A program made the translations under genes and the position numbers. From contig NZ_QRBZ01000024.1 in the NCBI RefSeq assembly GCF_009833085.1, forward strand, positions 1 to 64,000: 64,000 bases of DNA, written 5' to 3'. The notes below the pieces were generated by a model, which was not told the origin of the DNA, did no database searches, and worked only from the letters and a program-made list of their open reading frames with translations. Every line of letters starts with the position of its first letter. Position 1 is the stretch's first letter. Shown here piece by piece: positions 9,301 to 19,663 of the stretch. The DNA comes from Nitrosomonas oligotropha (lineage in GTDB: Bacteria > Pseudomonadota > Gammaproteobacteria > Burkholderiales > Nitrosomonadaceae).

Positions 9301-11712
9301 ATGGTCAATATAGAAATCGACGGTAAGCAAGTATCTGTGCCTAAAGGAAGCACCATCATGGATGGTGCGAAACAGATTGGCGTGTATATTCCGCATTTTT
9401 GCTACCATAAAAAATTATCCATAGCAGCCAACTGCCGTATGTGCTTGGTTCAGGTAGAGAAAGCGCCAAAACCACTGCCTGCATGCGCAACACCCGTTAT
9501 GGATGGCATGAAGGTATATACGCATTCTCAGCAAGCTGTTACTGCGCAAAAAGGCGTGATGGAGTTTCTGCTGATCAATCATCCGCTTGACTGTCCGATC
9601 TGCGATCAAGGTGGTGAGTGTCAGCTGCAAGATCTTGCTGTAGGGTACGGTGCAAGCGGTTCGCGATATACCGAAGCAAAGCGAGTTGTTGTTAACAAGA
9701 ATCTGGGTCCATTGATTTCAACCGATATGACGCGCTGTATTCATTGCACGCGGTGTGTGCGCTTTGGTCAGGAAATTGCTGGAATTATGGAGCTTGGAAT
9801 GGTCGGGCGTGGAGAGCATTCTGAAATTCTAGCCTTTGTTGGCAAGACGGTTGACTCCGAGTTGTCGGGTAATGTGATTGATCTCTGTCCAGTTGGTGCT
9901 TTGGTCAGTAAGCCGTTCCGATATTCAGCGCGAACCTGGGAATTATCACGTAGAAAATCAATTAGTCCGCATTGCGGCTTGGGTTCTAATCTTGTTGTAC
10001 AAGTCAAACAAAACCGTGTCATGCGGGTGCTTCCTCGGGATAATGAGGCGATTAATGAGTGTTGGTTATCCGATAAAGACCGGTTCTCCTATGAAGGTTT
10101 AAATTCGGAAGATAGATTGACGCGCCCCATGATCAAGCGTGACGGGCGATGGTTTGAATGTGACTGGCAAGAAGCTTTGGAATTTACCGCACATTCGTTA
10201 CAAGCAGTCAAACAAAGACATGGTGCAAAAAGTTTAGCAGCACTCGGTTCCGCGCACAGCACATCGGAAGAGCTGTATTTGCTGCAGAAGCTGATACGCG
10301 CTATGGGTAGTGGCAACATTGATCATCGCTTGCGGCAGTCTGATTTTCGTGCGGATAATAATATGCTGGGTGTTCCGTGGTTGGGTACCAGTATCGCGGA
10401 TATCTCACAATTGAAATCCGCGTTAATTATCGGTAGTACGCTACGCAAAGATCATCCGCTTATTGCGCAACGATTGCGTCAAGCTGTTAAAAATGGCATG
10501 AAGCTGAATATTGTGAATCCGGTTGATGATGATTTGTTGGTCAAGGTTGCGCATAAAGCAATAGTTTCTCCGGCTTCAATAACCAGAGTTTTAGCGGAAA
10601 TTCTAAAGGCTGCTGCTGAAATTAAAGGGACCGAACTAACTGATGAATTAAAGCAATTTGTCAATTCAATCAACATCCCGAGCACTGCCAATGCTTTCGC
10701 GATTGCTTCTAGCTTGATAGAAAATGCGTCGGCAGCGATTTATTTGGGAAATATTTCGCAACACCATCCGGATTATTCAATAATTGGCCTGCTTGCAGAT
10801 TCAATTGCCCGAATAACCGGCGCGAGTTATGGCGTATTGGGTGAGTCTGCAAATAGTGTTGGTGCTTATTTGGCTGGTGCCATTCCGGAAGTTAGTGCTA
10901 TATCGATCGCTGCAAAACTGAATCACATTGAATCAGGATTAACCGCAGCACAAATGCTGGAGTCCGATGATGATCCGGCGAAAGAGAAATGTAAGGCATT
11001 CATATTAATGAATGTGGAACCGGAGTTTGATACTTACAATTCTCATCAAGCCCTTAAAGCCATCAAATCAAGTGAATTTGTGGTATCGCTTGCTGCATAT
11101 CAAGGTAACGGTAAGGATTATGCGGATGTATTGCTGCCGATAACCCCATTTACCGAAACTTCTGGCACTTATGTCAACACAGAAGGTAAAGTGCAAAGCT
11201 TTAACGGTGTTGTTTCTCCACAAGGAGAAGCGCGGCCGGCTTGGAAAGTTTTGCGTGTATTGGGGAATTTGCTAGGGTTGGAAAAATTTGATTATGAAAC
11301 GGCAGAACAAGTTCGTGAAGAAATTTTCCCTGCCGGTGTAGAAATCAATCAGTATCTGAATAATAAATCCAAGCGTTACGATACTGCGATTGCGATAAAT
11401 GAAAGTCATCATATACAGCGTATTGGCGAAGTCCCAATTTATCAAGCTGACCCCATTGTTCGCCGGGCAGAATCCTTGCAAGCTACGAATGATGCGGCTC
11501 CACCGAAAGCTTGGATGCCAACCGCATTGCTGGAAAAATTAGGTATTGCTGCGGGCGATCAGGTAAGAATTAAACAAGGAGAAGGATTTGTGCAGCTTGA
11601 AGCCGCTCAAGATGAGAAATTGCCGGTGAATTGTGTACGCATAGCAGGCGCACATCCTAAGACGGTTGCATTGGGTGCCTTGTTCGGTGAAATTGTGCTG
11701 GAAAAACTGTGA
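9301..11712 (+). CDS. nuoG: NADH-quinone oxidoreductase subunit G
   Basis: Largest peripheral subunit, 803 aa. The N-terminal ferredoxin-like domain has a [2Fe-2S] site (Cys in FCYHKK, CRMC, and PACATP). Next come the His/Cys-ligated N5 site [14 protein letters not shown] and the N4 site CIHCTRC with a later DLCPVGAL. The rest is a molybdopterin-oxidoreductase-like domain without cofactor motifs. Cluster N7 looks absent: the region around [10 protein letters not shown] has one Cys rather than four. Confidence 0.95.
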   Translation: MVNIEIDGKQVSVPKGSTIMDGAKQIGVYIPHFCYHKKLSIAANCRMCLVQVEKAPKPLPACATPVMDGMKVYTHSQQAVTAQKGVMEFLLINHPLDCPICDQGGECQLQDLAVGYGASGSRYTEAKRVVVNKNLGPLISTDMTRCIHCTRCVRFGQEIAGIMELGMVGRGEHSEILAFVGKTVDSELSGNVIDLCPVGALVSKPFRYSARTWELSRRKSISPHCGLGSNLVVQVKQNRVMRVLPRDNEAINECWLSDKDRFSYEGLNSEDRLTRPMIKRDGRWFECDWQEALEFTAHSLQAVKQRHGAKSLAALGSAHSTSEELYLLQKLIRAMGSGNIDHRLRQSDFRADNNMLGVPWLGTSIADISQLKSALIIGSTLRKDHPLIAQRLRQAVKNGMKLNIVNPVDDDLLVKVAHKAIVSPASITRVLAEILKAAAEIKGTELTDELKQFVNSINIPSTANAFAIASSLIENASAAIYLGNISQHHPDYSIIGLLADSIARITGASYGVLGESANSVGAYLAGAIPEVSAISIAAKLNHIESGLTAAQMLESDDDPAKEKCKAFILMNVEPEFDTYNSHQALKAIKSSEFVVSLAAYQGNGKDYADVLLPITPFTETSGTYVNTEGKVQSFNGVVSPQGEARPAWKVLRVLGNLLGLEKFDYETAEQVREEIFPAGVEINQYLNNKSKRYDTAIAINESHHIQRIGEVPIYQADPIVRRAESLQATNDAAPPKAWMPTALLEKLGIAAGDQVRIKQGEGFVQLEAAQDEKLPVNCVRIAGAHPKTVALGALFGEIVLEKL

Positions 11713-11734
11713 TGGCGATGGTTGGAGTTTATTA

Positions 11735-12832
11735 ATGGAGAACATTCAACAACAGTTTGTGGAAATATTCGGAACGGAATGGGGTTCCATGCTGTTTTCG
11801 TTAGCGACAAACATGACATTTATTCTTGCCATTGTGGTGCCCTTGCTATTGGGTGTTGCCTATTTGACATTTGCAGAACGTAAGATCATCGCTTATATGC
11901 AAATTCGCGTTGGTCCAAATCGAGTGACCTTTTTTGGCATACCCTGGTTGCGTGGATGGGGTCAGCCGATTGCTGACGCTGTAAAAGCAATCATGAAAGA
12001 AATAGTCATTCCAACGGGTGCAAACAAGTTCCTTTTTATTTTGGCTCCAGTGTTAACGATTATGCCAGCGTTGGCGGCTTGGGCGGTAATTCCTTTTTCT
12101 CCTGAATTAATCTTGGCTGATATTAATGCAGGGCTGCTTTATATTCTTGCAATGACATCAATGGGTATTTACGGCATTATCATTGCTGGCTGGGCATCGA
12201 ACTCTAAGTATGCTTTTTTAGGCGCTATGCGTTCGGCGGCTCAAGTGGTTTCATATGAATTGGCGATGGGCTTTGCCTTGGTGTGTGTGTTGATGATGTC
12301 ACAAAGCTTGAATCTGGGCGATATCGTGAATGGGCAACAGGGTAATAGTTTTTTGAACTGGTATTTGATTCCGCTATTCCCGATGTTTCTGGTTTATTTA
12401 ATTTCGGGTGTGGCTGAAACCAACAGGGCTCCTTTCGATGTGGCTGAAGGAGAATCAGAAATTGTGGCTGGATTCCATGTTGATTACTCAGGCATGGCCT
12501 TTACAGTATTTTTCCTGGCTGAATATTCCAACATGATATTGGTAGCCACATTGACATCCATCATGTTTCTAGGTGGGTGGTTACCTCCTGTCGATATAGC
12601 ACCGTTTACACTAATACCGGGCATTATTTGGTTATTATTAAAAATTGCATTTATTCTTTTCTTTTTTCTATGGTTTCGTGCAACCTTCCCGCGCTATCGA
12701 TATGATCAAATTATGCGATTGGGTTGGAAAATATTTATTCCCATTACGCTTGTTTGGATTGTTTTGTTGGGCTCGATCATGCAATTACCGGAATCGATAC
12801 GGAACACATTTCCGTTGAATATTTGGTTTTAA
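11735..12832 (+). CDS. nuoH: NADH-quinone oxidoreductase subunit H
   Basis: Membrane subunit joining the two arms and lining the quinone channel, 365 aa, about eight membrane segments. Conserved motifs include [19 protein letters not shown] near the N-terminus and [20 protein letters not shown] in the fifth cytoplasmic loop. ATG 11735 is chosen because GGAG lies 7 nt upstream; an upstream in-frame start at 11666 would overlap nuoG by 47 nt. Confidence 0.95.
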   Translation: MENIQQQFVEIFGTEWGSMLFSLATNMTFILAIVVPLLLGVAYLTFAERKIIAYMQIRVGPNRVTFFGIPWLRGWGQPIADAVKAIMKEIVIPTGANKFLFILAPVLTIMPALAAWAVIPFSPELILADINAGLLYILAMTSMGIYGIIIAGWASNSKYAFLGAMRSAAQVVSYELAMGFALVCVLMMSQSLNLGDIVNGQQGNSFLNWYLIPLFPMFLVYLISGVAETNRAPFDVAEGESEIVAGFHVDYSGMAFTVFFLAEYSNMILVATLTSIMFLGGWLPPVDIAPFTLIPGIIWLLLKIAFILFFFLWFRATFPRYRYDQIMRLGWKIFIPITLVWIVLLGSIMQLPESIRNTFPLNIWF

Positions 12833-12848
12833 AATAGAGAAAAATACA

Positions 12849-13337
12849 ATGGATCGTATCAAAAAATTTTTTAGTACCTTTTTATTGTTTGAGTTATTAA
12901 AAGGTATGGCGGTTACAGGCCGGTATTTATTCAAACCAAAGATAACTGTACATTTTCCTGAGGAAAAAACACCACAATCGCCACGATTTCGTGGCCTGCA
13001 TGCCCTACGCCGCTACCCAAACGGGGAAGAGCGTTGTATTGCTTGTAAATTGTGCGAGGCTGTTTGTCCAGCGATGGCAATAACCATTGATTCAGAGCAA
13101 CGTGCAGACGGCACGAGACGGACTACACGTTATGACATTGATTTAAGCAAATGTATTTTTTGTGGTTTTTGTGAAGAATCTTGTCCGGTAGATTCAATTG
13201 TAGAAACACGCATATTGGAATATCACGGCGAAAAAAGAGGTGATCTGATCTATACCAAAGAAATGTTGTTAGCTATTGGAGATCGTTACGAAGAACAGAT
13301 TGCCAAAGACCGAGAAGCTGATGCACGTTATCGCTGA
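12849..13337 (+). CDS. nuoI: NADH-quinone oxidoreductase subunit I
   Basis: Ferredoxin-like subunit with clusters N6a and N6b. Two four-Cys motifs are visible, [12 protein letters not shown] and [12 protein letters not shown], each followed by Pro, about 40 residues apart. 162 aa. An N-terminal amphipathic helix precedes them, as usual for this subunit, which sits on the membrane next to NuoH. Sixteen nt after nuoH. Confidence 0.96.
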   Translation: MDRIKKFFSTFLLFELLKGMAVTGRYLFKPKITVHFPEEKTPQSPRFRGLHALRRYPNGEERCIACKLCEAVCPAMAITIDSEQRADGTRRTTRYDIDLSKCIFCGFCEESCPVDSIVETRILEYHGEKRGDLIYTKEMLLAIGDRYEEQIAKDREADARYR

Positions 13338-13356
13338 ATCTTGCTGGTAGATAAAA

Positions 13357-13962
13357 ATGAATTTTCAAGATATTTTATTTTATATTTTTTCAGCCATTTT
13401 GGTTGCGTCAGCACTGGGTGTTATTACAGTGCGGAACCCAGTTAATTCGGCGTTATTACTGGTGCTGGCTTTTGTTACTTGCGCAGGCTTATGGTTGTTG
13501 CTGGAGGCGGAGTTTTTAGCAATTGCCTTGGTGTTGGTATATGTCGGTGCAGTCATGGTGTTGTTTTTATTCGTAGTGATGATGCTCGATATCAACCTTG
13601 ACCGACTGCGGGAAGGATTCTGGAAGTGGTTTCCGTTTGGCGCGACGATTGCCTTAATAATAGTTGCGGAAATATCAATGGTGATGATGGGGAAATATTT
13701 TGGACTCGAAGAAATGCCGATTCCCAGACCGCACGACGCTGACTATAGTAACACCAGAGAACTGGGACGCTTGATTTATACGGAATATGTCTATGCTTTT
13801 GAATTAGCGGCAGTGCTGTTATTGGTTGCGATGGTTACGGCCATTGCACTGACATTGCGGCATCGCGAAGATAAAAGATCACCGAATCCATCCAAACAAG
13901 TCAAAGTCAGAAAAGAAGACCGGTTACGTATAGTGACAATGCCAGCTGAAAAAAAGGAATGA
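13357..13962 (+). CDS. nuoJ: NADH-quinone oxidoreductase subunit J
   Basis: Membrane subunit (ND6 family), 201 aa, five predicted membrane segments; the third carries the conserved LVYVGAVMVLFLFVVMML stretch around residues 58-78. The C-terminal 35 residues are charged and cytoplasmic. Sits between nuoI and nuoK in standard order. Confidence 0.94.
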   Translation: MNFQDILFYIFSAILVASALGVITVRNPVNSALLLVLAFVTCAGLWLLLEAEFLAIALVLVYVGAVMVLFLFVVMMLDINLDRLREGFWKWFPFGATIALIIVAEISMVMMGKYFGLEEMPIPRPHDADYSNTRELGRLIYTEYVYAFELAAVLLLVAMVTAIALTLRHREDKRSPNPSKQVKVRKEDRLRIVTMPAEKKE

Positions 13963-14020
13963 CGGAATCATTCCAAAGAATTTGTGACGATTTATAAAAT
14001 ATAAAAAAGAGGTTGTTGGT

Positions 14021-14326
14021 TTGATATCGTTATCTCATTATTTAGTCCTCGGAGCAATTTTGTTTGCTATTGGCTTAGTTGGCATTTTTCTTAACAGAAA
14101 GAATGTCATTATTTTACTAATGTCGATTGAATTGATGCTATTGGCGGTCAATATGAATTTTGTTGCATTTTCGCACTACCTGCAGGATATATCGGGGCAA
14201 ATCTTTGTGTTCTTCATTCTGACCGTTGCAGCAGCAGAATCAGCAATTGGATTGGCGATTCTTGTGGTGTTGTTTCGTAATATGCGGACGATTAATGTGG
14301 ATGACCTGGATAAACTTAAAGGTTAA
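14021..14326 (+). CDS. nuoK: NADH-quinone oxidoreductase subunit K
   Basis: Small membrane subunit (ND4L family), 101 aa with three membrane segments. The two functionally important glutamates are visible in [13 protein letters not shown] and [11 protein letters not shown]. The start is TTG 14021, supported by AAGAGG 8 nt upstream; no ATG exists at a suitable place. Confidence 0.94.
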   Translation: MISLSHYLVLGAILFAIGLVGIFLNRKNVIILLMSIELMLLAVNMNFVAFSHYLQDISGQIFVFFILTVAAAESAIGLAILVVLFRNMRTINVDDLDKLKG

Positions 14327-14381
14327 CTGGCCTCACAGAACAATTGAAGTACCTATCATTAATAGAAAATAATTGATCGAG

Positions 14382-16322
14382 ATGCAAAAACTTTACTTAC
14401 TGGTGCCGCTAGCCCCGTTGATTGGTGCAATTATAGCTGGATTATTCGGGCGTTTTATAGGGCCGACATGGAGTCATCGCGCAACTATCGGATTGGTTTT
14501 TGCTTCCTTAGTCGCATCGATCATTATTTTCTTGGATGTATTGGAAGGTAACAGTTATAACGGTAGTGTCTATACTTGGTTAATTTCGGGTGAAACGCGA
14601 TTTGAAGTAGGTTTTTTAATCGATCAATTAACCGCAACTATGATGGTTGTTGTCAGTTTGGTTTCTCTTATGGTGCATATTTATACCATTGGTTATATGC
14701 ATGACGATCCAGGTTATCAACGTTTCTTCAGTTATATCTCATTGTTTACCTTTTCAATGATGATGCTGGTGATGTCGAATAATTTCTTACAGTTGTTCTT
14801 CGGCTGGGAAGCGGTTGGCTTGGTTTCTTATTTATTAATTGGCTTTTGGTATACTCGCCCCACTGCAATTTATGCCAATTTAAAGGCTTTTTTAGTTAAC
14901 CGGGTTGGTGACTTTGGTTTTCTTCTGGGAATTGCGTTGGTGTTAATGCATTTTGGCACTTTGGATTATGCATCGGTTTTTGCACAAGCGCCGGGAATAG
15001 TGGACGAGAAGGTTGAATTAATTCCTGGCATGCCATGGCTGGTGATAACGCTAATCTGTATCCTGCTGTTTGTTGGTGCAATGGGTAAATCTGCACAATT
15101 TCCATTGCATGTGTGGTTACCTGATTCCATGGAAGGCCCCACTCCGATTTCAGCACTGATCCATGCGGCGACCATGGTGACGGCAGGCATTTTCATGGTG
15201 GCGCGCATGTCTCCTCTATTTGAATTGTCGGATACAGCATTAACAGCAATTTTGATTATTGGCGGTATTACCACCTTATTTATGGCACTGGTTGCGGTGG
15301 TTCAAAACGATATAAAACGGGTTGTCGCCTATTCCACACTATCCCAGTTAGGTTATATGACGGTTGCATTAGGCGCTTCCGCTTATTCTGCTGCAATTTT
15401 CCACTTAATGACTCATGCGTTCTTTAAAGCTGTTTTATTCCTAGGTGCTGGCTCCGTCATCATAGCCATGCATCATGAGCAAAATATGCAGAAAATGGGC
15501 GGACTCAAAAGTTATATGCCTATCACTTATTTGACAATGTTTATCGCTGCATTAGCGAGTGCCGGTGTGCCTGGTTTCTCCGGCTTCTTCTCTAAGGATG
15601 CAATCATTGAGGCTGTCCATTTTGCCAATATTCCAGGTGCCGGTTTCGCGTATTTCTGTGTATTGGCAACGGTTTTTGTCACTGCATTGTATACATTCCG
15701 TTTGATATTCATGACGTTTCATGGCAAACCTCGCATGGATAAGCATACCAAAGATCATCTGCATGAATCACCCTGGGTGGTAACTTTACCGTTGATAGTC
15801 CTTGCTGTACCGACAATTGCGGCGGGATGGTTTATCGGTCCGATGGTTTTCGGTGATTATTTTAATAATGTAATTGATGTCTTACCGCAGCACGATGCGA
15901 TCGTGAAACTAGGCGCCGAATTTACCGGAATCGGTGGCATGATGATGCATGCTTTATCGACGATACCTTTCTGGTTGTCAGTTGCTGGTATATTCACCGC
16001 CTGGTTTTTATATAACGTAAGAACTGATATTCCTGCAAAAATTAAAGCCCGCTGCGGCTTCTTGTATAACTTGCTGGATCGTAAATACTACATTGACGAA
16101 TTGTATTCATGGCTATTTGCTGGTGGTTCACGCGCTTTGGGTACATTTTTATGGAAGTATGGCGACATTAAAGTGATCGATGGTTTCTTTGTGAACGGCG
16201 CAGCTCGAGTAGTTGCACTGTCAGCAACTGTAGTGCGGCAGTATCAGACCGGTTATATCTATCATTATGCGTTCACTATGATTGTCGGTATATTTGTTAT
16301 CTTGACGCTATGGCTTTACTAA
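14382..16322 (+). CDS. nuoL: NADH-quinone oxidoreductase subunit L
   Basis: Largest antiporter-like membrane subunit, about 646 aa, with some 16 membrane segments and the long lateral helix at the C-terminus. The antiporter core motifs are seen in FFGWEAVGLVSYLLIGFWY, MGKSAQFPLHVWLPDSMEGP and HAATMVTAGIFMV, which include the proton-path Glu, Lys and His residues. ATG 14382 is preferred; a TTG nine nt upstream is also possible. Confidence 0.95.
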   Translation: MQKLYLLVPLAPLIGAIIAGLFGRFIGPTWSHRATIGLVFASLVASIIIFLDVLEGNSYNGSVYTWLISGETRFEVGFLIDQLTATMMVVVSLVSLMVHIYTIGYMHDDPGYQRFFSYISLFTFSMMMLVMSNNFLQLFFGWEAVGLVSYLLIGFWYTRPTAIYANLKAFLVNRVGDFGFLLGIALVLMHFGTLDYASVFAQAPGIVDEKVELIPGMPWLVITLICILLFVGAMGKSAQFPLHVWLPDSMEGPTPISALIHAATMVTAGIFMVARMSPLFELSDTALTAILIIGGITTLFMALVAVVQNDIKRVVAYSTLSQLGYMTVALGASAYSAAIFHLMTHAFFKAVLFLGAGSVIIAMHHEQNMQKMGGLKSYMPITYLTMFIAALASAGVPGFSGFFSKDAIIEAVHFANIPGAGFAYFCVLATVFVTALYTFRLIFMTFHGKPRMDKHTKDHLHESPWVVTLPLIVLAVPTIAAGWFIGPMVFGDYFNNVIDVLPQHDAIVKLGAEFTGIGGMMMHALSTIPFWLSVAGIFTAWFLYNVRTDIPAKIKARCGFLYNLLDRKYYIDELYSWLFAGGSRALGTFLWKYGDIKVIDGFFVNGAARVVALSATVVRQYQTGYIYHYAFTMIVGIFVILTLWLY

Positions 16323-16400
16323 CTTTCAAGATAGTAGTGAATCCTAGATAGTAATGATTTGAATACGTAAATAAGTACTAACAAATAAAACGGAATAAGC

Positions 16401-17885
16401 ATGTCGTTTGAATTCCCACTATTGAGCTTAATTATTTGGCTGCCTATTATTTTTGGCATTGCCGTATTTACAACTGGAAATGATAGTAATGCGCAGCTAG
16501 CACGCTGGTTAGCGCTGACGGGATCGATACTCGGTTTTCTGGTTGCAATCCCGCTGTACATCAATTTTGATGTCGCCACGGGTGCAATGCAGTTTGTGGA
16601 AAATCATGTTTGGTTTGAACGCTTCAATGTGAATTATCACCTGGGCGTGGATGGCATATCAATGCCACTCATTTTGTTGAACTGTTTCATCACGCCACTG
16701 GTTGTTGTGGCCGGCTGGGAAGTCATTAAAGAACGTGTATCTCAATATATGGGTGCGTTTCTCATCATGTCCGGTATTGTGAATGGTGTTTTTGCTTCGC
16801 TGGATGCCATTCTGTTTTATGTATTTTGGGAAGCTTCCTTGATTCCTATGTTTTTGATCATTGGTATCTGGGGTGGCCCTAACCGGGTTTATGCCGCGAT
16901 CAAGTTTTTTCTGTATACATTGCTTGGTTCGCTGCTCATGCTGATCGCGCTTATTTATTTGTATCAAGCATCGGAAGGCAGCTTCTCGATTGAGGATTAT
17001 CACAAACTGGCTATTCCGCTGACACCGCAAATTTTTATATTTATTGCATTCTTGTTGGCCTTTGCAGTAAAGGTACCGATGTGGCCGGTGCATACTTGGT
17101 TGCCGGATGCGCACGTGGAAGCGCCAACTGGAGGATCCGTAGTTTTGGCGGCAATTCTGTTGAAGCTGGGTGGATATGGGTTTCTACGTTTCTCGTTACC
17201 GATTGCGCCCGATGCCAGTCTTTATCTGGCCGATATGATGATAGCGCTATCTTTAATAGCCGTTGTGTATATCGGTTTGATCGCATTGGTGCAAGCCGAT
17301 ATGAAAAAGCTGATTGCTTATTCATCAGTGGCGCATATGGGATTTGTGACCTTGGGCTTCTTTCTATTGAATACCTATGGAATAGAAGGCGCCATGGTGC
17401 AAATGATTTCTCATGGTTTTATTTCCGGTGCCATGTTCCTTTGTGTCGGTGTGTTGTATGACCGGTTGCATTCTCGGCAAATTGCAGATTATGGTGGGGT
17501 AGTGAATAAAATGCCTGCATTTGCAGCATTTTTTATGTTGTTTGCAATGGCGAATGCCGGATTGCCTGGAACAAGTGGTTTTGTGGGGGAATTCATGGTC
17601 ATTATGAGTGCCGTCAAAGTTAATTTTTGGTATGCATTCCTGGCTGCAACAACGCTGATATTTGGCGCTGCTTATACATTGTGGATGTATAAACGGGTGA
17701 TATTCGGCGCCGTTGCAAGCCCTGCAATCGAAAGCTTGCAGGATATCTCCAAACGTGAATTTACATTATTAGCTATTTTAGCTATCACCGTGTTGTGGTT
17801 TGGTGTGTATCCTTACCCGTTAACTGAAATCATGCATACAACAGTTGATCAATTGTTAGCACATGTTAACAACAGCAAACTGTAA
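16401..17885 (+). CDS. nuoM: NADH-quinone oxidoreductase subunit M
   Basis: Second antiporter-like subunit, 494 aa, about 14 membrane segments. Key motifs: the Glu in FWEASLIPMFLIIGIWGG, the Lys in AFAVKVPMWPVHTWLPDAHVEAP, and VAHMGFVTLGFF. Placed between nuoL (79 nt) and nuoN (66 nt). Confidence 0.95.
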   Translation: MSFEFPLLSLIIWLPIIFGIAVFTTGNDSNAQLARWLALTGSILGFLVAIPLYINFDVATGAMQFVENHVWFERFNVNYHLGVDGISMPLILLNCFITPLVVVAGWEVIKERVSQYMGAFLIMSGIVNGVFASLDAILFYVFWEASLIPMFLIIGIWGGPNRVYAAIKFFLYTLLGSLLMLIALIYLYQASEGSFSIEDYHKLAIPLTPQIFIFIAFLLAFAVKVPMWPVHTWLPDAHVEAPTGGSVVLAAILLKLGGYGFLRFSLPIAPDASLYLADMMIALSLIAVVYIGLIALVQADMKKLIAYSSVAHMGFVTLGFFLLNTYGIEGAMVQMISHGFISGAMFLCVGVLYDRLHSRQIADYGGVVNKMPAFAAFFMLFAMANAGLPGTSGFVGEFMVIMSAVKVNFWYAFLAATTLIFGAAYTLWMYKRVIFGAVASPAIESLQDISKREFTLLAILAITVLWFGVYPYPLTEIMHTTVDQLLAHVNNSKL

Positions 17886-17951
17886 ATTAAACAATCCGAG
17901 ACAATAATAATTCCTGATATAAGCATTTCCTCGTATAAGGATTAAGAATTA

Positions 17952-19397
17952 ATGAATTTTATACCGCCTGATTTTGCACCAGCTTCTTCTGAGATATTTA
18001 TGCTCATCATGGTGTGTGTCGTTATGCTGGCTGATCTTACCGCAGGCGATAATAGACGCTATGTCGCTTATCTGTTGACACAGATAACGCTATTAGGTTG
18101 TGCAATATTGACCTTTGTATCATTTTCGACAGAAATTAAACACACTTTCTACGGAATGTATGTTGACGATACGATGGCCGATATCTTGAAACTGATGGTG
18201 TACGGCACTGTGTCGGCGGTACTCGTGTATTCCCATGCGTATATTAGTGATCGCGGTATGCTGCGGGGTGAATTTTTTAGTTTGATCCTGTTTGCAACCT
18301 TAGGAATGATGGTGATGATTTCCGCCAGTCATTTTCTAACGTTATATATAGGCTTGGAATTGCTGTCGTTATCGCTTTACGCATTGGTGGCATTAAGACG
18401 TGATTCTATCGTAGCTACAGAAGCTGCCATGAAGTTCTTTGTGCTGGGCGCTTTAGCATCCGGGTTTTTGCTGTACGGCATGTCAATGGTTTACGGAGCG
18501 ACCGGAACCTTGCATGTTTCTCAACTTACCCAAATTATTCAAAGTGAAGCAAGCAGCAAGGAAGTGCTGGTTGTTGGCTTGGTATTCATTGTAGCTGGAA
18601 TCAGTTTCAAACTTAGCGCCGCACCTTTTCACATGTGGGCTCCCGATGTCTACCAAGGTTCTCCTACGGCGGTGACGTTATTTATAGGTTCCGCACCTAA
18701 GTTGGCGGCGTTTGGTTTTGTAATGCGTCTGCTGGTTGAAGGCATGGGCGAAATGGTCTCAGATTGGCAAGGTATGCTGGTGATTCTGGCTGTTCTGTCG
18801 ATGGCTGTGGGTAATATTGCGGCAATCGCGCAAACTAACATCAAACGTATGCTTGCGTATTCAACCATTTCTCATATGGGTTTCTTGTTACTTGGATTTA
18901 TCAGTGCAGATTCAAACGGGTATAGCTCAGCATTATTCTATGTCATTGCCTATGTGCTGATGACATTAGGCACTTTCGCTATGATTATGCTGTTGTGCCG
19001 GAGCGGATTTGAAGCTGAAAATATTGATGATTTTAAAGGACTCAGTAGAAGAAGCCCTTGGTATGCTTTCATTTCGTTACTACTGATGCTTTCGCTGGCA
19101 GGCATACCGCCAATGATCGGGTTTTATGCGAAATTTGCTGTGTTGCAAGCGGTTGTCAATGCAGGATATATTTGGTTAGCAGTTGCAGCGGTATTGTTCT
19201 CACTGATTGGTGCATTTTATTATCTGCGCATAATCAAGCTGATGTACTTTGATGAGCCGGAAACAACAGAGCCGCTTGTATCTAATAGTGATGTGAAGAT
19301 TCTGCTGAGCGCCAATGGTTTTGCTGTGTTAGCACTGGGTATATTTCCTCAATCCTTAATGGGACTGAGTCTTTACGCAATTCAGAACTCCATGTAG
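17952..19397 (+). CDS. nuoN: NADH-quinone oxidoreductase subunit N
   Basis: Third antiporter-like subunit and last gene of the complex I operon, 481 aa. Motifs include the Glu-bearing [16 protein letters not shown], the Lys segment [20 protein letters not shown], and [14 protein letters not shown]. An inverted repeat that can act as a terminator lies 61 nt after the stop. Confidence 0.95.
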   Translation: MNFIPPDFAPASSEIFMLIMVCVVMLADLTAGDNRRYVAYLLTQITLLGCAILTFVSFSTEIKHTFYGMYVDDTMADILKLMVYGTVSAVLVYSHAYISDRGMLRGEFFSLILFATLGMMVMISASHFLTLYIGLELLSLSLYALVALRRDSIVATEAAMKFFVLGALASGFLLYGMSMVYGATGTLHVSQLTQIIQSEASSKEVLVVGLVFIVAGISFKLSAAPFHMWAPDVYQGSPTAVTLFIGSAPKLAAFGFVMRLLVEGMGEMVSDWQGMLVILAVLSMAVGNIAAIAQTNIKRMLAYSTISHMGFLLLGFISADSNGYSSALFYVIAYVLMTLGTFAMIMLLCRSGFEAENIDDFKGLSRRSPWYAFISLLLMLSLAGIPPMIGFYAKFAVLQAVVNAGYIWLAVAAVLFSLIGAFYYLRIIKLMYFDEPETTEPLVSNSDVKILLSANGFAVLALGIFPQSLMGLSLYAIQNSM

Positions 19398-19457
19398 CAA
19401 TCGAATCGATAAAGGGTGTAGCAGGTGTGTAGATGCCCTTGTGATGATTGCGCGCAG

Positions 19458-19497
19458 TGACTACTCGAAGTAACGATCATGGTTAATTGAGTAGTCA
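19458..19497 (+). terminator. Hairpin downstream of the nuo operon
   Basis: Perfect 9-bp arms (19458-19466 and 19489-19497) with a 22-nt loop, followed by a short T-rich run. Placed to end the nuo transcript; the long loop makes it weaker than a classic terminator. Confidence 0.5.
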
Positions 19498-19539
19498 TTT
19501 CTCTCTAATATTCCATTCCAGCTTTTCTCAGCATTTACT

Positions 19540-19567
19540 GTTTTCCAAAAAATAATTTTTGGAAAAC
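19540..19567. repeat. A+T-rich 12-bp palindrome upstream of htpG
   Basis: Perfect 12-bp arms (19540-19551 and 19556-19567) with a 4-nt loop. It lies between the nuo hairpin and the htpG promoter. It could be a bidirectional terminator (runs of A and T inside the stem) or an operator. Confidence 0.55.
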
Positions 19568-19608
19568 TCGCCAGATTAAATAAAAACATTAATTTGTTAT
19601 CAAGTCAT

Positions 19609-19636
19609 CTTGAATTTCTCGATGTAATCCCCATAA
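19609..19636 (+). promoter_or_regulatory. Sigma-32 (RpoH) heat-shock promoter of htpG
   Basis: CTTGAA (19609-19614), a 14-nt spacer, then CCCCATAA (19629-19636). This matches the known RpoH consensus (CTTGAA, 11-15 nt, CCCCATNT) nearly perfectly and lies 27 nt before the htpG start. It indicates heat-shock control. Confidence 0.8.
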
Positions 19637-19663
19637 CTACGCAAAATATTTGAGGAGACAAAC

